64,000 nt of DNA from Mikania micrantha (GCA_009363875.1 CM018696.1:94666545-94730544); one strand, 5' to 3'; counted from the stretch's first letter, positions 54,101-64,000 are shown. Notes: generated by a model not told the origin, from the sequence alone. Translations and numbers: made by a program.

Positions 54101-57100
54101 CCCCAATTGTTAGGGCAAACTTATCTTGCCCATAGGTTTCACAATTTCCCCCGAAAAACCCATGACCGCATAATCTACTCTTTTCATTAGCTGCTGGTCT
54201 TCACGTGACGTTTTCCCGAAAGCATGTTCGTATAGAATACCTAAGGAATCCCCTGTATCTAAAAAGTTCTTGTGCACCTTATAACTTCCAATGATGGCAG
54301 TTATATTGAGAGAACTAGTGTTGTAGTACCCATCACTCAGGGGTACCGTAAACGGCGTTCACATCCATGATTCTAGGGACTCCACACGCCTTTTCAAACT
54401 AAACCTAAGATCTTCCGTCTCATTCCTTATGGCATAAATTTGGTGCACCACCTTCGCGTCCCGCTTTTCACCTTCCTTCAATAGTTTCTCCCTCTTTTGT
54501 TGCACAACCAAGTGCTTCAAGTCTCACGCCGCATGGTATTTTTCTATTTGCTTTTATAATTGCCTCCAATCATTGGTTTCATGGCCATGTACCTTGTGAT
54601 ATTCGCAATACCTAGACTTATCCCTTGAAGAATTATTCCTCAAAAGCCGAGGTTGCTCCCACCTTAAACCCTCAGTTTGTCATATCTCACTGGGGGTTTT
54701 GGTAAACGAGGTGTATCCCTCAAATTTTTCCTCCGTCTTCCTTGTCACACTAGATACTTCTCTCTATGTAACAACCGGTTTTCAACAATGACACGTATTT
54801 GAAATAATCGTTAAAATAACGATTGTGATTGATGAAATTTGAAAGTATGTGAGAAATCATGAACGTGGGAGAAAACCATGCGCGAAACGGAGTTACGGAT
54901 TGTCCGGAATCGCGAAACGAAGAAAATAAATCTTCGCGGTACGTGAAGGTGGTTTTGAGGGTCCTTCGCGGTACGCGAAGAGCCCAAAATATCTGAGAAC
55001 TCCGGATTTCATCGCGGTACACGAAGCATTCTTTTGCCCCGCTTCGCGGTACGCGACGAGTGTGGCGGTTTGGCAGATCGATATTTTTATCAGATTGCTT
55101 TAAGAAAAATTTATTTTTTTATATATTTCGACTCCAGCACCACCATGAACGATCTAATCAAGGTTTATCATCCAAAAAAATTCAGTTCTGAAGCCATCCA
55201 GATGTTCAGATCGAGCTAAGGTTCGATTCTACAACTCCTCATCGTCGTTTTCATCCGAGAACTTCGTTAAAGAGGGTAACGATTCGATCTCTCCTACTAG
55301 TTTGATATTCTGTGGATTAAATTTAGTTTTGAATGTATAATTATGATTATGGGTATTGATTATTGCCTAGTTGATAACTAGGGATGGTTAGAAACGTAGA
55401 ATTTGATATTTTGATGGTTAAATCTTCGTTTTAAAGCCGGGATAATGTCCGGTTGTTATGAAACCCATATCATAGTGTGATAACTAGTAGGATGGGTTGA
55501 ATATGATATAAAATGAAAGATGGATTATGATCCATGGATTAAATGATGATTTTGATAAATTGATGTTAAAAATTATTAACAGTTATGATCATAAATGAAT
55601 TATTGATTAAAAGAAGTGATTGAGATCATAACTAATATAATGAACATCAATTATTAATGAAATGCCTAATAGAGGCATGGGATATGATTAATTGACTAGA
55701 ACTTACTAAATATAGTAAGATAGAGTCAATTATGTGATAAGTTGACTTTGAGAAAGTCAAACCAGTCAAGTAATTTGAACTTGATTGTATGTGTTATATG
55801 TATTGAACATAGTTGTATATGTGTGAATATGCAACTAGGTGTTGGTGATGAAAGTCAAGTGACAATTCACAGAAGTGGAAAAGAGGTTGTAGGAAGTGAA
55901 CAACCGTTTGAACCAGGTAAGTTACCCAACTTACTGTAACATTACATATAAGTAGTAGAAAGAGTCTACTTGATTGTGATGTATATATATTGGTTGATTT
56001 GAATGAATGGACATAACTAGATTGGAACTAATTGAGTTAATAGACTCTAATGTATATATGTTAAGTTCCAATGTGTTTATGTCACGATTGAATTGATTAT
56101 GCAACATAGATTGCATAAGAATAGCCGGATGAGCCGGTGTTTGAGTATGATATCACAAATGTGTGAATAGTCAGAGGTGCTGACAAATAACTATGGTGGA
56201 AGTACAGGAATGTGAACACCATAGTGTAATTTTGATTAAACTATTGTGATTAATAGTTGATGATTGGTAATATGATATTATTACATTGTGAGAGCCAATT
56301 CGGATAGAATTGACTCAGTTGAATGCTTATTGTGAAAAATGTATTTTTTCATTTTGTTGTTATGACTCCACATTGGTGGATAGCCAGAGGTGCTGGCAAT
56401 TGTCTAGATGGAAGTACCGGTGGGTGAACATCTTAGACTTGATATATTTGACTCCATATTGGTGGATAGCCAGAGGTGCTGGTGGTAGAGTTGAATTAGA
56501 TAGTATATTCATATTGTGAAAATGTCCCACTAAGGGAAATAAATGCACCATATGTGTTGGGTGCAAGTTGATGTTTGAATATGATATATTATTATCTAAA
56601 CATGATTAACATCCATATGATATGTATGTGGATGGGTTTAAATAAGTTTTGGGAAATTTTGGGAGGGTTACTTAGTTCATATCAACTAATTGTGACTTAT
56701 ATGTGATGTTACAGGTCAAAGATAGATATGCATCGGGCGATCAGATCGGGCATATTTTGAAGCTGAACCAAACGTTATGTAAAGTCTGTGGTGGTATTAA
56801 ACTTAAACACACTAGTTTTTATTAATCATAAATGTAAATGATTGAAATTAAGTGTGTTTAACTCATGAAATGTAAATTTCACGCTTCCGAACATAATTTA
56901 TGAAAAGTTTTAATCTGGGACCTAAAATGGGACACGTGTAATCGTGTGAAAAGTTTGGGTGTTACACTCTAGGGGTACAGCGTGTATCTCGTTGCTTCCC
57001 GGTGGGGGTAGATGGAGCACCCCCTTGCTGATTAAAACCCCTCCTTAATGGCAGGGTTAGAATGCTCGAACTACTCGCTCCTTTTTTGTCATTTTTCCGA

Positions 57101-60100
57101 CCTTCCCACTCCACGCTCGCCGTGACTGATTTCTCGTACTGGACATAAGCCTTGGCGATAGTCATTAACAAATTCATATCTTCTAGATTGTCGTTGACCC
57201 CGTGCAGTTTACGAATGAGATGCTTGTCTCGCACGCCATGTATGAATCCAGCTACCTTTAAGGCCTCTGTGGTTCCGTTTATCTACAGAATTTCTAGGTT
57301 GTACGGTTGTACCTCACAAAGAATTCCTCCACCGTTTCATTCGGGCCTCACCGGAGGTTTAGAACCTTGGTCTTATCTTGCGTATGCCTCCCTTGCTGAC
57401 TAAAATGCAATTTGAATTTCAACACCAAATCTTCGAAGCTAATGATGTTGCTCGCGGGAAGGATGTCGAACCATATTTGCGCTGCTCCTACCAAGGTTTG
57501 GACAAACATATGACACCATGCAGACATCGTCCATTGTTCTACTCCCGCGCTTACAAACACGTTATAATGATCCTTGAGATCAGTAAGCCCTTCATACTTT
57601 CCTACGTTCGTTGGCATTTTAAGTTTTCGATGGAACTCCGCCAGGGCTATTGGTGCAATGAACTTGGATTTCGTCATTAATTCGGGTTGTTTGTATGGTC
57701 TATTGTAATCCAGAAAAGGAGCATATGTTTGAGCATTTGCACTAACCAGGGCAGGATTAATTACGTCACTATTGCTCGTCGTATAAGACGAAGGTATACC
57801 TGAAAATTGCAGTTGTGTTCTCAGACTCGCTAAAAGGGCTTCATATGCCGTCAATCCTCCCGGCGTGTTGAAAGTAGAATAGTAAGGTGGGATTAGGGTA
57901 TTCAGAGTGTATGGCATTATCAGGATTGTCCCGTAAGCCCCCCCTGCAGAGACGGGAGCAATCGTTACAGGCAAGGATACAATCCTCGATACCGGTCCGA
58001 GGGAAACAGTTGTGGTTGCCAAATGTGGTGGTGTAGTGCCGTTGATTGTATAGAGAGGAGAACTCAGCTGATGAGGGATGTAATTATATGCAGGCAACAG
58101 AGGAATATAAGGATAGATAGGAAGGTGTAATGGTGAAGACATACCATTGGGAAGGATCAAAGGCCAAAGTGGTCGGAGGTTTGATGCTTCAGTCAATTTC
58201 TGAGAGATTACTGGAAGAACGATGGATCTTGTCACCGACCATATCATTCCTCAAACAGTGACTATTGTTGCCGGGGTAGTTTGACGAAGAGGATGCAAGC
58301 AAGAGAAGGAGAACCGCTGACTTGTAGGTTTTCCAGCATCGACATGCCTTGCTTCAGAGATGGCAACGGAAAAGGACAAGGGGTCCCACAGATGGCGCCA
58401 ATGAAGATGTATTAACCGAAACTATATCTCTAGATATCCCAATTAACAGATCTCTATGTTATCATCCTGAATTGAGCTCAGCAATGTCAATTTACTTTCT
58501 CTTTTGCTGGGAAGATGAGTTAGGGTTTTCAGGTTTTGTGTGTGCGTATTATGACTTGAATCAGAATGAGAGCTTTTTCTCTTTTCCTTGGCTTTTTATA
58601 AGCTTTCATGGGTCCCTCACACATGTTTGTTGAGAAAAATGAGGGTCGTCAATTGCTTTGGGCCCTACCATAACCGTTTCATTATTTATTATGTCTTTTT
58701 TTAACTGTAAAATTATATTTATATTTGTATATGTATGCGGGTGTATTTTCCGGACATATGTCATGTTTTTAATATGCGTGTAAGGTCACACGGGCGTATG
58801 TTACGTCTTCAATAGCCATCTAATATTTTACGCGTATTCAGATTAAATCCTAAAATTGATGATATGTTCATTTAAAACAAACATGATTGATGAAATGTTC
58901 ATTTAAAACAAGCAAACCAACATACTTAATGAATTATTACTTTTTAATAGAGTCTGAGAGAAAGATAAAAACAAACCTTATTCATATCACAAAATGGCTT
59001 AGAGGTTATAGATCTTTATAGCTAAAATGGCTTTTTGTAGAAATTTTATTGTCAACAATAACAACAGATAAAGAGAGGGGAAAACAGAGTGATATCAAAT
59101 ACCGGAAAGTATGCTAGTGAAGTAGTTCAAATTCCTACAAAATTTAATTGATTAAAAAATCTCAATCTAGGTTCTTGCTTCATCAACAGAAATCTAGTAA
59201 ATCTTTTTACGTTAAATCAAATTTTGAATTCTTTTTTAGAATTTTTATAGACTTATTTACATCTAATTAATGTTGGTACTGGTTTTGGCCTTCAAAACTT
59301 TATTATGCGTGTTAAACTCAAGAAATTGCACAACCATCTTTAAAGACAACACACAAATCTAATCGAAAAATGTGTGTTGTGAATGACTAAAGGTCATCGT
59401 GAGACCGTACCCACTGATGCGTGGGACCCCGTGGAACAGGTAAACTCTCTTCCCCTGTTGATTTAGATCTTGAGATTAAGCTCAAGATTCCTCTCTGATC
59501 TGGTATCCATTAAAGTGTCACAAGTGAAACTTAAACCTGGTGTCTAAGGAGAAAGGGCCCGGACTTAATTACGGCCCAATTACTTGAATGATTACGCAAT
59601 TAATTCCCTGTCAACAATTTCATGAGATCAGCACTAGTCACGCCTTATAAGGGGGAATGATAGAATAATTCCGTTACGCAATTTGTTAAGTTTGACGCTC
59701 ATTCTCTCTCTCACCTACTCTGTAATTTCTGGGGGTTTTTTTTCAGACTTGACTCCAAGCATTCAACAAATTTCCCTTCCTTTCTAAGACTATTATGTAC
59801 TTGTTATTGATTACGTTATCTTAGTCTTATTTATTTAAGTAATTTATCAATCTTTCGTATTGTCTCTACCAGTGAGGGACGACATACTTTGGCAAGCATG
59901 ATACTAGATTTCAAAATAATTAAAAAAAAAGTCTACATGATGCTTAAAAAGGTTAAAGAGAGCCCCCTTTATGTCTAAAAAGTCAAAGTATAGACTTAAA
60001 ATGCATAAAAAGTAAAAAAAATAATAATCATTAAAAAAAACTCAGACTGTTAGATAAATAATGCAACCTAATAAAAAAATAATGTTGCATGATAACATTG

Positions 60101-61796
60101 TTCATCTTCTAATTTTATCACAATACCCATTGAGTTGCGCTCTATACACCACATTAACGCATTATGCATACAAAATTTGTGCAATTTAGGACCAATGTGG
60201 CAATAATAATATAAAGAAATGGTAAACAAGAGGCCCTAATGTAAATGAATGATATGCAAAAGTAAGGTGCTATGAGATAATGATAATGAAAATAGTAATC
60301 ATGTAGACTTGGGAGTACTTGACAAGGACCGTCCTCTACAAGAGATAGGAAAAAATAAGGGATATTGATAAACGCGCTAGGAAGGATAACCAAGGCATGA
60401 ATGTCATAATTCAAAAGCAATTGATGTAATAGTAGACTCTCGTGGTCTAGGTAATAAAATGGGCAAAACAAAACACAAACACGAGTAAACTCAAGATATT
60501 CAAGACAAATAATAGGACAAGCATGCAGGTATGGAATCAGGCATAAGAATTTTGATTAGTTTTAGGGGATGTTTGGCGAACAACAAGGTTTGGGTGATTT
60601 GTTTTCAACTTAATTATTAAGAGGGTTGCTAGCCGATTCAAAGGTGTCGTTAAGATAGCTATCAAACAGCCCAAACAACCCCTTAGATATTTAATGTGTT
60701 TCAAACAAGTATGAGATCAAGTGACAGCATCAGAAGGTCTATTACCCAAATATAATAGTATATTATTATATAATAAATAGTATTTGATGTTATTATAATA
60801 ATTATAGAATTTTAGAAGTTTAATTTAGTATTTAACACATTAAGTTAATTTTTAAGGTTGTGAGGATCAGGTATGATAACGGCATCCCAATTGGCAAGTT
60901 TTGACAACAAACGATCATAAACAAGTATAGAATGCCCTTAATTGGGTATACTCGTGAACGTGATGGTTATGGAGTTACGAGAATCCTGTTGTACTGGACC
61001 AAGTATCGGATATGATTTCATAATCAAGAGACAAAACTCTAATAAGAGAATGTAACGCCAAGAGGATGCTCAATCACTAGTTGGGTAATTTTATCAAGAC
61101 TACGAACTACAAGAATCTTCATTGAGTGCGGATCTGATGCAGTTCAGCTTCAATAGGCGATAGAAAAATTGCTAAATACTACATTTTAAATGATTTGATC
61201 TTCAACGGATCTCACAGATTTTTTAATGGTTTGATCTTCAGGCATGTAAGATTTAAGCTTAATCAGTAGCAAATAGATGATATATGAAGCAGACTGGTTA
61301 TGAAAAACTAGGTCGATAATGATACCTCTATGTTTTTTTCCTGGAGCATGGAGTTGAGATGAAGTATCTCCGTCTCCTGGTCCTTGTTCCGACTCAAAAG
61401 CTCCCTCTCGCTTTTCAATACCGTGGCCAGAGTTCTGGCTTCTGGCAAGGCCTTCTTCTTCTTCTCTCCTTGGTCGTCACCTTTCCCTGCAAATAACTTT
61501 TTGAAGCCCGTGGTGGCACCTCTGATGCTCGTCTTCTTCTTGAAATCATCGGCAAGGAGAGCAGTTGGAACCACAAATTCCCTTGGTTTAGGCTTTGTTG
61601 AGGATGCCATGAACTTCTTAACCATAGCAGACAGATTCTGGGCGTTTCTTGTGGATCTGGATTTAGCAAGGGTGCGTGAGAGATCTGGAGACTGGCGGCG
61701 ATTCTTGGTGAGGTCGGTTGAGGAGGATGGATCGGAGTGAGTCGAAGAACGATTATCAAAAGAATTGTAACGAGAAGATGATGATGATGAAGACAT
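48184..61796 (-). CDS. Plant coiled-coil protein gene, five exons with a 12.3-kb first intron (350 aa)
   Basis: Exons on the minus strand: 61796-61326, 48996-48796, 48695-48597, 48531-48424 and 48357-48184. All borders are GT-AG and all exons are whole numbers of codons. The protein starts with a Ser-rich tail, then a basic region (SAMVKKFMASSTKPK, FKKLFAGKGDDQGEKKKK), then heptad-patterned helices (SERELLSRNKDQETEILHLN, VDKLKDLCLKQREEIKALK, LQRQVTSLTSQLLYLAQDLA) and a Ser/Pro-rich C-terminus (DLVSSPRTPTHKQEE, FSPSDHTTPGSPDDMF). SSPRTP and TTPGSP look like proline-directed kinase sites. It resembles the plant proteins often labelled myosin heavy chain-related, which are not myosins; the function is unknown to me. 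The exon 1 to exon 2 joint (LQEKNIE/VDKLKDL) keeps the heptads in register, supporting direct splicing across the giant intron. It is intact despite at least five insertions in that intron. Confidence 0.88.
49555..49660. mobile_element. Short interspersed repeat fragment
   Basis: ACTCCTTCGGAGCAGCCTCT followed by GGGATAGGGGTAAGGTTTGT is a phrase I recognise as a common dispersed short repeat in dicot genomes. Ends and tail were not resolved. Confidence 0.45.
50135..50370 (-). mobile_element. tRNA-like short interspersed element, minus orientation
   Basis: On the minus strand CTCAACTGGTAAAAGCTCAC resembles an A box and GTCTTGGGTTCTAACC a B box. A second GGTTCGAACC palindrome lies at about 50239-50250. 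No clear target duplication. Confidence 0.45.
50486..51083 (-). repeat. 3' LTR of the gypsy element, interrupted by a SINE
   Basis: It matches the right LTR over CTCTATGTCATCATCC, GAGAGCTTTTTCTCTTTTCC, TTGCTTTGGGCC and ATTTTTCCGGACATATGTCA, about 90 percent alike by eye. About 20 bp near its right end are missing relative to 58402-58811. Confidence 0.85.
50512..50737 (+). mobile_element. tRNA-derived SINE, copy 2
   Basis: Same family as 11063-11290 (AGCTTTGTCTAAGCAGTACC, GGTCATGAGTTCAAAT, CACGTTGAGATCAAATG, A-rich tail CCAAAAAAAC). The flanks AACAAAACTCTGTCA and AACAAATCTCTATGTCA are an imperfect target duplication. The other LTR at 58446 shows the uninterrupted site (TTAACAGATCTCTATGTTA). 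Confidence 0.85.
51084..52189 (-). other. 3' UTR of the gypsy element, proximal to the 3' LTR
   Basis: Noncoding. It has a long pyrimidine run on the plus strand (51178-51240), a purine run in the element's sense, and TATAAATAG at 51145. Confidence 0.5.
52190..52735. repeat. Minisatellite of about 55-60 bp, about nine units, in the gypsy 3' UTR
   Basis: The recurring phrase is GGTTAATGTTTGGAGACCTT, then TTGAGGGTCTTCC and GCGCGTTTCGCGC. Units start near 52251, 52325, 52373, 52422, 52460, 52511, 52561, 52610 and 52690, with length changes and many substitutions. It is more GC-rich than its surroundings. Confidence 0.88.
52946..54400 (-). pseudogene. gypsy pol remnant: protease, RNase H and integrase core, no reverse transcriptase
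   Basis: On the minus strand: a protease (NFLDTGDSLGILY appears near 54260, followed by VILGRTALGFLAARH near 54010). About 20 bp later comes the start of RNase H (EIWEIYTDGASC, FKASNNEAEYEALIAGLQL, 53730-53960), with no reverse transcriptase between them. After ALTKLASSFED the sequence jumps to the integrase core (FLVVAVDYFTKWVEA, YLVSDNGTQFV, near 53400-53555) and then VEELPSVLRAHRTMHKNS and the C-terminus (52946-53251). The zinc-binding N-terminus of integrase is also absent. Several stops and frameshifts are present. This copy cannot make its own cDNA. Confidence 0.88.
54401..54761 (-). pseudogene. gypsy gag C-terminal part, left of the solo LTR
   Basis: The minus-strand reading includes SRYCEYHKVHGHETNDW, the altered zinc-knuckle region of this gypsy lineage, with stop codons. 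It was contiguous with 56972-58247 before the solo LTR inserted. Confidence 0.75.
54767..56966 (+). mobile_element. Solo LTR (2.2 kb) inserted in the gypsy gag
   Basis: The ends are TGTAACAACCGGTTTTC and TTTGGGTGTTACA. CTCTA flanks both sides (54762-54766 and 56967-56971), a perfect 5-bp target duplication. It belongs to the same broad family as the LTR at 30507, in the opposite orientation (its right end reverse-complemented shows GTAACACCCAAA, ACACGTGTC, TAGGTCCCAG, CGGAAGCGT, as there). It has palindromic CTTCGCGGTACGCGAAG words at 54900-55061. No internal region, hence solo. Confidence 0.92.
54900..55061. repeat. Cluster of TCGCGGTACGCGA palindromic words
   Basis: ATCGCGAAACGAAG, CTTCGCGGTACGTGAAG, CTTCGCGGTACGCGAAG, ATCGCGGTACACGAAG and CTTCGCGGTACGCGACGAG, about 40-60 bp apart, within the solo LTR. 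Confidence 0.8.
56972..58247 (-). pseudogene. gypsy gag, N-terminal and central part
   Basis: The long open stretch 58247-57348 encodes a proline/tyrosine-rich N-terminus and then the retrotransposon capsid domain (IALAEFHRKLKMPTNVGKYE, WCHMFVQTLVGAAQIWFDIL, FEDLVLKFKLHFSQQGRHTQ). It continues in another frame as DKHLIRKLHGVNDNLEDMNL down to 56972, where the solo LTR interrupts it. At least one frameshift lies near 57350. Gag would form the particle around the element's RNA. Confidence 0.88.
58402..58811 (-). repeat. 5' LTR of the gypsy element
   Basis: 410 bp. Plus-strand ends TGAAGATG and CGTCTTCA are inverted repeats with TG...CA. The GGCGCC-containing primer-site region lies just to its left (58388-58401). 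Confidence 0.85.
58812..61325. other. 5' part of the giant intron, outside the gypsy element
   Basis: AT-rich with no exon or coding repeat recognised, apart from the small MITE at 60565. The minus-strand frame 60154-60471 has no family features. Confidence 0.5.
60565..60682. mobile_element. Tourist-like (PIF/Harbinger) MITE, 118 bp
   Basis: The ends GGGGATGTTTGGCG and GCCCAAACAACCCC are inverted. TTA flanks both sides (60562-60564 and 60683-60685), as expected for PIF/Harbinger insertion. Confidence 0.8.
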
Positions 61797-61920
61797 GTTC
61801 AAAATTGTATTCGATGCCAGGAAGGAAGGGGTTTTTGAAGCAGAGATGAAGGAGGCTCTGATTTCAAATCAATTTCACATCACAAGCGCGGGATTTTCAA
61901 GTGCGTTTTAAATTCATGGC
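61797..61920 (-). promoter_or_regulatory. 5' UTR/proximal promoter of the coiled-coil gene with an E2F-like site
   Basis: On the minus strand AATCCCGCGC (plus 61886-61895) fits the E2F core TTTCCCGC in six of eight positions. It lies about 90 bp upstream of the ATG. No TATA box is evident. Cell-cycle control of the gene is a possibility only. Confidence 0.35.
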
Positions 61921-64000
61921 ATAAAATATTAAAATCAAATCGATTAATTTATTTTTTTTTACAACTAGAAAAATCTTCATAAACTAATAAAAAAGTATAT
62001 TTAGAGAACATTTATCAATTTTTTAGCATCCTAAAATTTTTCATTTTCCTGACTATTACTTAACCCAAAACTATTTTTTACATAAATCATTTTATACATA
62101 ACTAGAATCCCCTTATTTTAGGTTTTCAATAAATATTATCTCATTTTTTATATATACATTTAAAAATTTTATGTTTTCTTTCTACCCAGCCCGTGTAATA
62201 CACGGGATTCTAAGCTGGTATATATATAACTAGTTTTATACCTGATCGGTGGCCAGATATTTTAACGTGATAATCACATAAATATTTATATTTTAATTCT
62301 AAAAAAATTGTTAATAAAACCAAATAAATAACATGAAAACATTATTTATTCGGTGATAAGCTATTTAACATGATAATACCATCCGTATTTTTTGTATTAA
62401 AAAACGATTTTGGTTAAAATGAAAAATAAATCCGATGTTTCGTATAAATATGTTGTTGGGTAAAAAAAGATAAAACAATTAATGTGGGATGTACAGAATA
62501 CAAAATAAGTGTACTATCTTTTTTAATAGTTAACTTTATATAGTCTAAACTTTCGAACAATATGAAAGAAAATAAAACCCAAAAAAAGGTCAAGTATAAT
62601 ATTCTTATTAAACAAACATATCTTTCTATTTTAATAAACAAAAATCTTCAATTGTCACATATCACATTCTAAGACCATAATGTCACTTGACATTTTCTTA
62701 TGCACTCATTTAATTCTTTCTTAATAAATAAATGATATTATCTATCTTATGAAATAAATTATATTATCTATCTTATTAATTAATTATAATATTAATAATT
62801 AATGATATTATTCATCCTTTAACAAATTTGAAAATAGTTTTTGATGTATTCAAAATTTAATCATTTTATTATATAACATATTTTTTAAAAAAATTATAAA
62901 ACATAATTTTCATAAATATTTAATTTTTTTAGAAAATAAGAAATATTTCAATTTGACGCCAAATTTAAATTAGGTTTTTAACTTTAATAATTACAAAAAT
63001 ATCACCTTATCATCTTAAGTTGAAATAGTTAATTTTTGATATAAAACTACTAATTAAATTTTTAAATTTAGTTAGGTCAGTGATCTCAATTGTTACAAAT
63101 CAAGAAAGCTAAATGATATTGGTAGTTTTATTAAAAATTTTAATTATTGTTATATGATTTAAAGTAACTATTAATACACAATTTAATCAATTTATATAAA
63201 AATACCGTTGATATAATTTTTAAATTTTTATTATTCAATATTCGATTCGTGTGTTCACACGCTAACAAACACACATGCAAGCCCCATAACCTTGCATGCA
63301 CGAATTTCTCGTTGTTTTAGTCTGGGTTTGTTGATATCTCAGTGATTTATGATGATCTATAATGTTATAACAAGGATTTATGATGATCTAAGATGATGGG
63401 AATAGACCATTGTGCTTAAAACGATGATTTGTGACGTTATATTGCCATGCATGTATGATCCATGAGGGTTAGGATGATTTTGAGTATATAGAAATGTTCA
63501 TAGATGATATTGGGGGATGATTACATGTCTAGATGATGTTGAAATGGTTAAAATGGTGATTTTTAATGAACCTTCTATTTTTATAAACTTTTTATTTGTA
63601 GAATGGTGAAATAGATGATATTGATAACATGCATGCATATGGATTGGTTGTTTGAATGATAATATGATGAATTGAAGCTTAGGAAAGTGATTTGATTATT
63701 GAAAATAGTCATTTTTAACAAAGTTACTATATATAGTAACTTTTGTGAAACAAATGTTGTTAAGTGATGATTTAGACCATGTTAGTATGTTTAAATGATA
63801 TTAAATAATTTATTATGATGATTGGTGATATGAAAATAGGATTATAAATGCTAGAATGGTTGTTTTTATGAAAAACCACAAGGTTACTATTTATAGTAAC
63901 TTTATTTTTACAAAAACCGACTTAGGAATATCTTGAATGATTCGAGCATGCTAAATGGCTTATTATGTTGTAATATGATGATTAGATGCTAAGTTAGATG
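61921..64000. other. AT-rich intergenic DNA at the right edge
   Basis: No gene. A hairpin CCCGTGTAATACACGGG at 62190-62206 followed by TTCTAAGCTGG resembles a Helitron 3' end. TTAATTATAATATTAATAAT-type repeats occur at about 62770-62810. From 63320 onward the phrase TTATGATGATCTA and related ATGATG words repeat. A perfect palindrome is at 63721-63742 (core GTTACTATATATAGTAAC), with a near copy at 63883-63900. Confidence 0.5.

Larger units (their letters stand above)
50450..58811 (-). mobile_element. Defective Ty3/gypsy retrotransposon in the coiled-coil gene's intron
   Basis: Related LTRs lie at the left (50450-51083, holding a SINE) and right (58402-58811). On the minus strand the 5' LTR ends CATCTTCA and is followed by TTGGCGCCATCTGTGGGAC, the primer-site context common in plant gypsy elements. 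Then come gag, protease, RNase H, integrase core, a long 3' UTR with tandem repeats and the 3' LTR. The reverse transcriptase and the start of integrase are missing, and gag is split by a 2.2-kb solo LTR. It lies in the same transcriptional direction as the host gene. The left outer end is diverged, so its start is approximate. Confidence 0.88.

Noticed and set aside
59390..59480. tRNA- or snRNA-like sequence around GGGACCCCGTGGAACAGGTA
   Set aside because: No cloverleaf or Sm-site arrangement could be drawn.

Overview
The window is plant nuclear DNA from a eudicot. Host genes have short GT-AG introns, the background is very AT-rich, and nearly every stretch between genes is transposable-element sequence. 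The repeat families look like those of Asteraceae genomes, but that placement rests on memory of the repeats and is only a guess. Four host genes are visible. (1) The 3' half of an MO25/CAB39-like scaffold gene (335-896, +). (2) A small uncharacterised protein gene with its own TATA box (18321-18677, +). (3) A complete three-exon CASP-like membrane protein gene, CASPL2 group (46895-47783, +). (4) A complete five-exon coiled-coil protein gene on the minus strand (61796 down to 48184), whose first intron is 12.3 kb and holds a whole retrotransposon nest. Genes 3 and 4 converge tail to tail about 400 bp apart.

Layout. 1-0.9 kb: end of MO25. 4-24.6 kb: mainly non-autonomous DNA elements. These are (a) at least six foldback/MITE-like elements that start with AGG(G) directly beside (TA)n tracts (4012, 10484, 10998, 13947-15777, 15824-17879, 19072-19299); (b) hAT-type elements with 8-bp target duplications (4969-8500, 20646-21272); (c) two related PIF/Harbinger-type elements with TAA target duplications that carry different GC-rich cargo (8575-9397 and 21419-22195), the second carrying an exon of a SET-domain (Rubisco-LSMT-like) gene; (d) a tRNA-derived SINE inserted in one of the (TA)n elements; and (e) a 2.8-kb solo LTR inside the first hAT element. 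25-29.7 kb: a Ty1/copia element with two identical 134-bp LTRs and a GTCAT target duplication, whose reading frame is broken twice. 30.4-41.5 kb: a nearly identical 4.67-kb direct duplication made of host flank, a 2.7-kb gypsy-type LTR and noncoding internal sequence. 42.0-46.4 kb: a complete two-gene Mutator-like element (150-bp TIRs, 9-bp target duplication). A mudrA-like transposase gene reads inward from one TIR and a GRF-zinc-finger gene reads inward from the other. 50.4-58.8 kb: a minus-strand Ty3/gypsy element inside the coiled-coil gene's intron. It has lost its reverse transcriptase, carries a tandem minisatellite between integrase and the 3' LTR, and is itself interrupted by a 2.2-kb solo LTR and a SINE.

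The transposon proteins are mostly decayed. The host genes read as intact. The most unusual items are the two-gene MULE with a GRF partner in the mudrB position, the pair of gene-capturing PIF-type elements, the cluster of (TA)n-associated foldbacks, and the recent 4.67-kb duplication, which may be an assembly artefact. All homology statements come from reading the sequence and recalling families; no database was searched.
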